Below are positions 58,625 to 64,000 of a DNA stretch of 64,000 nucleotides, piece by piece; position 1 is the first letter of the stretch, and every line of letters begins with the position of its first letter. Location of the stretch: the NCBI RefSeq assembly GCF_003385495.1, contig NZ_QNUH01000006.1, forward strand, positions 239,024-303,023, written 5' to 3'. The stretch is from Chryseobacterium elymi (GTDB taxonomy: Bacteria > Bacteroidota > Bacteroidia > Flavobacteriales > Weeksellaceae). The position numbers were made by a program, and so were the translations under genes. Below the pieces are notes generated by a model that worked only from the letters and a program-made list of their open reading frames with translations, was not told the origin of the DNA and made no database searches.

Positions 58625-60028
58625 ATGAAAAAAATCTTCATTATACTTCCACTCTTTTTGAGTGGATTTTTATTTTCTCAAAAAAAGCCACAGAAAAAAC
58701 CGGTGAAAAAGACAACCGTGGCCAAGTTCAACTATCATGACGAGTTCAGGAAAATCTCAGACGAGGTAATGACCAATGGTACCGCTTACGAAAATCTTGG
58801 GGAACTTACCAAAGGGATCGGTCCCCGTTTCAGTGCTACTCCCGGTTATATGAAAGCGGTGGAATGGACAGAAAAAAAACTTAAATCTATCGGTATTGAA
58901 ATGATCTGGAGGATGGAAGCTAAAGCTCCGGTCTGGATAAGAGGAAAAGAATCTTTGCAAATAAAAACAACCAATGGAGATTGGAAAAATATCAGAATGC
59001 TGTCTTTCGGGAATTCTGAGGGAACAGGAGGAAAAGACCTTACAGGCGAAATTGTTTTAATCAATTCCACTTCTGAGCTTAATGCCATGTCTGTCGGACA
59101 ATTGAAAGATAAGATCGTGTTTGTAAATCTTCCGATGGATCCCAAGATCATTAATACAAATGATTCTTATTTAATTACCGCAAAATCTAAATTAATTTCC
59201 GCTTCCGTAATTGCTAAAACAGGAGCAAAAGCTTTAATTATAAGGTCTTTAACAACTGCTATGGATGATACACCGCACGCAAAGATGGTGTATTACGAAT
59301 CTGATGACAAAGTAAGAATTCCTGCCGTGTCCATTGGAGTAAAATCCGCTGATGAATTAGAAAAATTATTAAAAAATCAGAAAGTTGCCGCCAAACTGAA
59401 TATGACGGCGCAATCAAAAGGCGATACTACCAATCCGAATATTATTGCTGAAATTCAGGGTAAAAAAGATTCTAAAGTGATTGTTTTAGGAGCTCAATTA
59501 GACTCATGGGATTTCGGTGAAGGGGCTATTGATGACGGAACCGGTGTTGCACAATGCATTGAAGTTTTAAGAACATTCAAAGCTCTTGGGATCGAAAATA
59601 ATCATACAATAAGAGTTGTTTTTTATGCGAACAGCGAAAACGGAGGGCAAGGACGTGAAATGTATGCAGCCTATGTGAAAAAGAAACAAGAAAAGCATGT
59701 TTTTGCTTTAGGAACAGATGCAGGAGGATATTCGCCAAGAGGATTTTCCTTAGACATGCCACCACAAAGACGAAGACAGATCTTCGAATGGAAAAATTAT
59801 TTCCTTCCTTATGGCGTTTATGATTTTGACCAAACTGAAGCCATCCAGGATATTTCTCCACTGAAAAAGTTAGACATTCCTTTAGCCGAATTGGTTGTAG
59901 ATACACAAAGATATTTTGATTACCACCACTCTGAACAGGATACTTTCGATAAGGTGAATAAAAGAGAGCTACTGTTAGGGGCTACAGCAATGACGCAACT
60001 TATTTTTATCATCGATAAAAACTGGTAA
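58625..60028 (+). CDS. M28 family peptidase-like protein with altered active site
   Basis: The 467-residue secreted protein (signal IFIILPLFLSGFLFSQ, then a basic KKPQKKPVKKTT linker) is homologous over its whole length to the next two genes. A protease-associated-like insert lies in the middle. The active-site residues differ: the usual zinc His in GGHLDSW is Q291 (GAQLDSW), and the catalytic Glu of ANEENG is S337 (ANSENG). The aspartates (AIDDG, TDAGG) and YHHSEQDTF remain. It is therefore probably inactive as a peptidase or a binding protein. It is the first of a three-gene array. Confidence 0.85.
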   Translation: MKKIFIILPLFLSGFLFSQKKPQKKPVKKTTVAKFNYHDEFRKISDEVMTNGTAYENLGELTKGIGPRFSATPGYMKAVEWTEKKLKSIGIEMIWRMEAKAPVWIRGKESLQIKTTNGDWKNIRMLSFGNSEGTGGKDLTGEIVLINSTSELNAMSVGQLKDKIVFVNLPMDPKIINTNDSYLITAKSKLISASVIAKTGAKALIIRSLTTAMDDTPHAKMVYYESDDKVRIPAVSIGVKSADELEKLLKNQKVAAKLNMTAQSKGDTTNPNIIAEIQGKKDSKVIVLGAQLDSWDFGEGAIDDGTGVAQCIEVLRTFKALGIENNHTIRVVFYANSENGGQGREMYAAYVKKKQEKHVFALGTDAGGYSPRGFSLDMPPQRRRQIFEWKNYFLPYGVYDFDQTEAIQDISPLKKLDIPLAELVVDTQRYFDYHHSEQDTFDKVNKRELLLGATAMTQLIFIIDKNW

Positions 60029-60029
60029 A

Positions 60030-61388
60030 ATGAAAAAAACCGTCACTCTTTCACTTTTAATGGTAAGCATGGCTGTTTTCGGGCAGTCTAAAGAGGATTC
60101 AATACAGTTTAGTAAAATTTCTACAGAAATACTGAATAATGGGAAAGCTTACAATGAACTGAAAGACCTTACCAAAAACATTGGAAACCGTTTAAGCGGT
60201 ACCGAAGCGTATGAAAAATCTGTAAAATGGGCAGAACAGAAGCTTCGTGATGCCGGCGCCGATAAAGTTTGGCTTCAGGAAGTAATGGTTCCTGTCTGGG
60301 TCAGGGGTAAAGAATCCCTGCAGATTAAAACAACAGACGGGCAGTGGAAGAAGCTGAAGATGCTTTCTATCGGAAACTCTGAAGGAACGGGCGGAAAGGA
60401 TGTTTCCGGCGAGATCATTATGGTAAGATCATTAGAGGAATACAACAGGCTTCCCGCAGATCAAGTAAAGGATAAGATTGTATTCTTTAACTACCCTTTT
60501 AATCAGTCACATGTGCAAACCTTCATTTCATACCGGGAAGCCGGAGCATACAGAAGGTCCGCAGCCAATTTAACAGCTCAGAAAGGAGGAAAATTTGCTA
60601 TTATAAGATCTTTATCTTCTGCTTTTGATGATGTTCCTCATACAGGTAATATGCGGTATGACGACAACGTCTCCAAAGTACCTGCAGTGACTATCGGAAA
60701 TACAACCGCAGATGAACTGGAAGCATTGTTAAAAAACAAAAAGATTATTGCCAAGCTCAATTCCAACTGCGGAATGAAAGGTGAGAAACTCTCCCATTCT
60801 GTGATTGGTGAGATTACCGGAAAAAAAGACCAGAGCGTCATCGTAGTCGGCGGACATCTGGATTCATGGGATGTAGGTGAAGGTGCGCATGATGACGGTG
60901 CCGGAATTGTACAAAGCATTGAAGTTCTGAGAACATTTAAAAAACTTGGAATTAAAAATAACCATACCATCAGGGCTGTTTGTTTTGCCAATGAAGAAAA
61001 CGGAACCAAAGGCGGAAAGCAATATGGAAAAACAGCAAAAGAAAGCAATGAAAAACATCTTTTTGCGATAGAAACGGATGCGGGAGGCTTCTCACCAAGA
61101 GGCATTTCCCTGGAAATGGATGATAAAAACAGAAACCAGATCAAAAGCTGGGTAAATCTGTTCCTGCCATACGGAGTATACAATTTTGAAGGCAAATATT
61201 CCGGATCGGATATCGCTCCACTGCATGAGATGGGTGTCCCTACCGCAGAACTGGTTCCAGATCCACAGCGTTATTTCGACATTCACCATACAGAAGAAGA
61301 TACTTTTGAAAAAGTAAACCGCAGAGAATTACTTCTCGGTGCTGCGGTAATGACACAGCTTATTTATATGATCGATAAAAACTGGTAA
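60030..61388 (+). CDS. M28 family metallopeptidase, second tandem copy
   Basis: The 452-residue protein has a signal peptide (LSLLMVSMAVFGQ) and all zinc and catalytic residues: H276 in GGHLDSWDVG, the aspartates in GAHDDGAG, E322 and the next glutamate in ANEENGTKG, the aspartate in ETDAGG and the histidine in DIHHTEEDTF. It is a predicted secreted aminopeptidase or glutamate carboxypeptidase-like enzyme (M28B group). It starts one base after the first copy and ends three bases before the third, so the three form one transcript. Confidence 0.92.
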   Translation: MKKTVTLSLLMVSMAVFGQSKEDSIQFSKISTEILNNGKAYNELKDLTKNIGNRLSGTEAYEKSVKWAEQKLRDAGADKVWLQEVMVPVWVRGKESLQIKTTDGQWKKLKMLSIGNSEGTGGKDVSGEIIMVRSLEEYNRLPADQVKDKIVFFNYPFNQSHVQTFISYREAGAYRRSAANLTAQKGGKFAIIRSLSSAFDDVPHTGNMRYDDNVSKVPAVTIGNTTADELEALLKNKKIIAKLNSNCGMKGEKLSHSVIGEITGKKDQSVIVVGGHLDSWDVGEGAHDDGAGIVQSIEVLRTFKKLGIKNNHTIRAVCFANEENGTKGGKQYGKTAKESNEKHLFAIETDAGGFSPRGISLEMDDKNRNQIKSWVNLFLPYGVYNFEGKYSGSDIAPLHEMGVPTAELVPDPQRYFDIHHTEEDTFEKVNRRELLLGAAVMTQLIYMIDKNW

Positions 61389-61391
61389 ACT

Positions 61392-62750
61392 ATGAAAAAG
61401 ATAATCGGAACTTCATTATTATTCTTAGGAATGACTGCTTTTGGTCAGTCTAAAGAAGATTCTATACAATTCAGTAAAATTTCCGCTGAAATACTGAACA
61501 ACGGAAAAAGCTATACGGAATTAAGGGATTTAACCCAAAATATAGGTCACCGTCTCAGTGGTTCGGAAGCTTATGAAAAATCTGTAAAATGGGCGGAACA
61601 GAAGCTCCGTGATGCAGGAGCAGATAAGGTATGGCTTCAGGAAGTAATGGTTCCGGTCTGGACCAGGGGAAAGGAATCCCTGCAGATCAAAACAGCAGAC
61701 GGAAAATGGAAAAACCTGAAAATGCTATCTCTTGGAAATTCTGAAGGAACCGGCGGAAAAGACGTAACAGGTGAGATCATCATCGTAAAATCGATGGAGG
61801 CATATGACAAGCTTTCTGCAGATCAAGTAAAAGATAAGATCGTATTCTTTAACTACCCTTTCAGCCAGTCTTTTGTAGAAACATTTAAAGGCTATGGTGA
61901 TGCCGCAAAATACAGGGTAACTGCAGCATCATTGACGGCTAAAAAAGGCGGGAAATTTGCGATCGTCAGATCTCTTTCTTCAGCTTTTGACGATATTCCG
62001 CATACAGGGGCAATGCGCTATGAAGATAAAGTTTCAAAAATTCCAGCCATAGCTATCGGAACAACAACAGCGGACGAACTTGAAGCTCTGTTAAAAACAC
62101 AGAAGATTACCGCAAAACTGAATTCCAACTGTGGTATGAAAGGCGAAAAGCTCTCTCACTCTGTTATTGGTGAAATCACCGGCAAGAAAGATCAAAATGT
62201 GATTGTAGTCGGTGGACATCTGGATTCATGGGATGTGGGTGAAGGTGCTCATGACGACGGAGCAGGAATTGTACAAAGTATTGAAGTGTTGAGGACATTT
62301 AAGAAATTAGGAATTAAAAATAACCATACGATCAGGGTGGTCTGCTTCGCTAATGAAGAAAACGGGCTAAAAGGCGGTACTCAATATGGAAAAACTGTTA
62401 AGGAAAAGAATGAAAAACATCTTTTTGCCATAGAATCCGATGCAGGCGGTTTTGCACCAAGAGGAATCGCTCTGGAAATGGATGATGAGAAGAGAAACCA
62501 GATCAAAAGCTGGACTAGTTTATTCATTCCATACGGAGTTTATAATTTTGAAGGAAAATATTCAGGAGCAGATATCTCGCCACTCCATGACATGGGAGTC
62601 CCTACAGCGGAGCTTGTGCCGGATTCTCAAAGGTATTTTGACATCCATCACACGGAAGAGGATACATTTGATAAGGTGAACAGAAGAGAGCTCCTGTTTG
62701 GTGCTACAGCTATGACACAGATCATTTATATGGTTGATAAGAACTGGTAA
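61392..62750 (+). CDS. M28 family metallopeptidase, third tandem copy
   Basis: The 452-residue protein is closely similar to the previous one (same length, H276 in GGHLDSWDVG and E322 in ANEENGLKG conserved) with a signal peptide ending FLGMTAFGQ. All zinc ligands are present, so it is likely active. Differences are spread over the whole sequence, so the duplication is old and not an assembly artefact. It is the last gene of the array. No obvious terminator follows in the first 60 bases. Confidence 0.92.
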   Translation: MKKIIGTSLLFLGMTAFGQSKEDSIQFSKISAEILNNGKSYTELRDLTQNIGHRLSGSEAYEKSVKWAEQKLRDAGADKVWLQEVMVPVWTRGKESLQIKTADGKWKNLKMLSLGNSEGTGGKDVTGEIIIVKSMEAYDKLSADQVKDKIVFFNYPFSQSFVETFKGYGDAAKYRVTAASLTAKKGGKFAIVRSLSSAFDDIPHTGAMRYEDKVSKIPAIAIGTTTADELEALLKTQKITAKLNSNCGMKGEKLSHSVIGEITGKKDQNVIVVGGHLDSWDVGEGAHDDGAGIVQSIEVLRTFKKLGIKNNHTIRVVCFANEENGLKGGTQYGKTVKEKNEKHLFAIESDAGGFAPRGIALEMDDEKRNQIKSWTSLFIPYGVYNFEGKYSGADISPLHDMGVPTAELVPDSQRYFDIHHTEEDTFDKVNRRELLFGATAMTQIIYMVDKNW

Positions 62751-63499
62751 TATCGTCAACAAGTTGGTTCTGATGAAAATATTCTTCTTTCCTGGAATCA
62801 ACTTGCTGATTTTCGATATACATCTTCTGCAGATTACTCAGATTACAGATTCTCACACGTACATCTTTTGTTTTTTTTAAACTTAATTGAACTTTTCTGC
62901 TCTAAGCTTCATTCAAAAATGACAAAGCTTCTAAAAAACTTTTATGACTTTTGTGGTTAAAAAATAATCCCTTGGTTAACTCTTCCATCTTTCAAATTTC
63001 TTTCCTCTCTGCTAATCATATACAAACTTAAACCTACTTAGCTATAAAAACAAGTAGAAAAACTCACTTTGGCATGAAATTCGCAAGCTAAATCATTGAA
63101 AAAAAATTATTTAAAGCACAGACGATGAGAAAAGGTTTCTGTGGAAACTTCAGTTTCCATTGAGCCAGATAAAGGCGTTTCATATTTTAATATGTCCCTT
63201 TTCTTTAGATACCGTATGCATCGGAAAAGATAATCCTCTTATCAATTCCATTTACGATGATGATTGTGTACGGTGTCATAAAGCTCATGAATCCCATTCG
63301 GGATTCACTACTGTTTTTTAATTAAAACTTTTGGGCAGCTTAAAGCATACCCTGATGTAAAATAACCAAACGGCCATAAGATCATAACCTTAGCCAAGTT
63401 AACTATGATCCGTGTGTCATTTAATTTATATCGGAAATTGATTCCGGACCGTTCTATTGGAGAACGGAAAACAGATGTATAACCCTTAAAAAGTGATTA
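62751..63499. other. 749-base gap without convincing gene
   Basis: Both strands were read and no coding sequence is convincing. The first part has repeat-type phrases seen in other gaps of the window (CAGATTACTCAGATTACAGATT at 62831-62852 and TTTTATGACTTTTGTGGTTAAAA at 62939-62961). A perfect 8-bp hairpin with a nearby T-run lies at 63288-63318, so a small RNA or a long leader is possible. Confidence 0.5.
63288..63318 (+). terminator. Lone hairpin with T-tract in a gene-free stretch
   Basis: TGAATCCC and GGGATTCA enclose ATTC, and TTTTTT follows a few bases later. There is no gene upstream for 540 bases, so it may end a non-coding transcript. Confidence 0.4.
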
Positions 63500-63763
63500 A
63501 TGATGAGAGACTTTTTTGAAATGATTTTTAAGAGAAATGAAGATGCCGCAAAAATGAATATCTGGAGCCTGATGCTCCTGTTGAGTTTTGCTGTTTTTTC
63601 CGTGCTGGTGTATTTTATATATGCCTCAAAACCAGATTTTAACAGCTTAATTGTATACCTTACCGCGTTTGCGGCATACCTCGGCTTTGGAATTGTATTT
63701 ATCAGCTCCCTTGCCGGGAAAATGAATTCTTCCAACGCTAGGAAGAAATCAAGACACGCATAA
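63500..63763 (+). CDS. Small membrane protein of unknown function
   Basis: The 87-residue product has two hydrophobic helices (LMLLLSFAVFSVLVYFIYAS and LIVYLTAFAAYLGFGIVFIS) between a charged N-terminus and a basic tail. Two ATG codons are adjacent at 63500 and 63503. A good terminator follows, which supports its being a real gene. No family was recognised. Its size and topology are those of small phage-shock or transport-accessory proteins, but nothing specific points there. Confidence 0.6.
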   Translation: MMRDFFEMIFKRNEDAAKMNIWSLMLLLSFAVFSVLVYFIYASKPDFNSLIVYLTAFAAYLGFGIVFISSLAGKMNSSNARKKSRHA

Positions 63764-63784
63764 CTTTAATTTCTACTTTACTAG

Positions 63785-63818
63785 AAAGCCGTTCAATGTA
63801 TTGAACGGCTTTTTTGAT
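63785..63818 (+). terminator. Hairpin terminator after the small membrane protein
   Basis: AAAGCCGTTCAA and TTGAACGGCTTT enclose TGTA, a perfect 12-bp stem followed by T-residues. Confidence 0.85.
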
Positions 63819-63913
63819 TAACTGCAGCCCTGTGACCACTCCAAGTATTTCTAATCGCGCGCGGATTTTTCCAGATGAGTATTCTGAATAATTTTTGACC
63901 CAATAAACTACCC

Positions 63914-63928
63914 CGGGGCAGAGCCCCG
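63914..63928 (-). terminator. Short GC hairpin after a possible minus-strand gene
   Basis: CGGGGC, loop, GCCCCG lies a few bases after the stop codon at 63934-63936 on the minus strand. No long T-tract is seen. Confidence 0.4.
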
Positions 63929-63933
63929 AAGTA

Positions 63934-64000
63934 TTAGAAATCAAAAAGTGTAAGTTGAGCCTCATGCACTTTTTGATATTCTTTTTCTTTTCCTTGATTT
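63934..64000 (-). CDS. Possible 3' end of a gene entering from the right edge
   Basis: On the minus strand one frame is open from the window edge to a TAA at 63936-63934 and encodes ...NQGKEKEYQKVHEAQLTLFD plus a last Phe. The charged helix and the QLTLFDF ending look like a real protein C-terminus, and a hairpin follows. Only 22 codons are visible, so the product cannot be named. Confidence 0.35.
   Translation of the reverse strand, partial: NQGKEKEYQKVHEAQLTLFDF

Noticed and set aside
60030..62750. Second and third M28 genes as an assembly duplication
   Set aside because: They differ throughout at DNA and protein level, so they are genuine paralogs.
63738..63965. 75-codon minus-strand frame across the terminator of the small membrane protein
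   Set aside because: It reads through a perfect terminator hairpin and a GC hairpin, and its residues show no domain; the other frame at the edge is the better candidate.
1..64000. tRNA, rRNA, insertion sequences, integrase or phage genes
   Set aside because: No CCA-type cloverleaf, rRNA segment, transposase or integrase motif was recognised on either strand; short or diverged tRNAs could be missed by eye.

Overview
The window looks like a chromosomal segment of a Flavobacteriia bacterium, most likely Chryseobacterium or a close relative (Weeksellaceae). The DNA is AT-rich. Many genes are preceded by the Bacteroidota-type -7 box TAnnTTTG. There is a SusC/SusD pair, two secreted proteins end in type IX secretion (T9SS) sorting tails, and secreted or lipoprotein enzymes are abundant. 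No rRNA, tRNA, CRISPR array, insertion sequence or phage was found.

Layout. 1-15.6 kb is mostly housekeeping: the end of a Crp/Fnr regulator, a SugE-type SMR exporter, methyltransferase-map, a small HAD protein, acyl-ACP desaturase, gpmI, a secreted zinc-protease-like protein, SUI1, an LRR protein, a PhoX/DUF839 T9SS protein, a MauG-type peroxidase, a nucleoside phosphorylase and an NAD(P)-binding protein. 16.3-23.1 kb is a weapon island: VgrG, two unknown genes, a DUF4280 (PAAR-like)-Hint-GIY-YIG effector, a probable immunity gene, an unknown gene, then a broken toxin tip overlapping an orphan immunity-like gene. 23.2-26.8 kb holds a YadA-head-like protein, tag, a small hydrophilic protein and fabI.

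26.9-39.7 kb is a polysaccharide utilization locus: susC-susD-GH30-GH3, with GH16 and a second GH30 further downstream on the same strand. A divergent MFS transporter and a degenerate-Nudix (NrtR/AraR-type) regulator lie on the other side. The enzyme set fits beta-1,3/1,6-glucans such as laminarin or fungal wall glucan. The inferred scheme is that SusCD imports oligosaccharides made at the surface by GH16/GH30, GH3 finishes them, and the MFS protein imports the sugar.

39.8-58.6 kb is mainly core metabolism and stress: acyl-CoA dehydrogenase, a secreted T9SS alpha/beta hydrolase, an AddB-like nuclease, rsmG, a frameshifted M28 peptidase, an aminotransferase, a 2-Cys peroxiredoxin-thioredoxin-DUF6952 operon, a BI-1 family protein, a LuxC-like reductase divergent from a ferredoxin, and serC-serA-DUF1015. 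58.6-62.8 kb carries three tandem M28 peptidases, the first with altered active-site residues. The right end has a 750-base gap, a small membrane protein and possibly the 3' end of a gene leaving the window.
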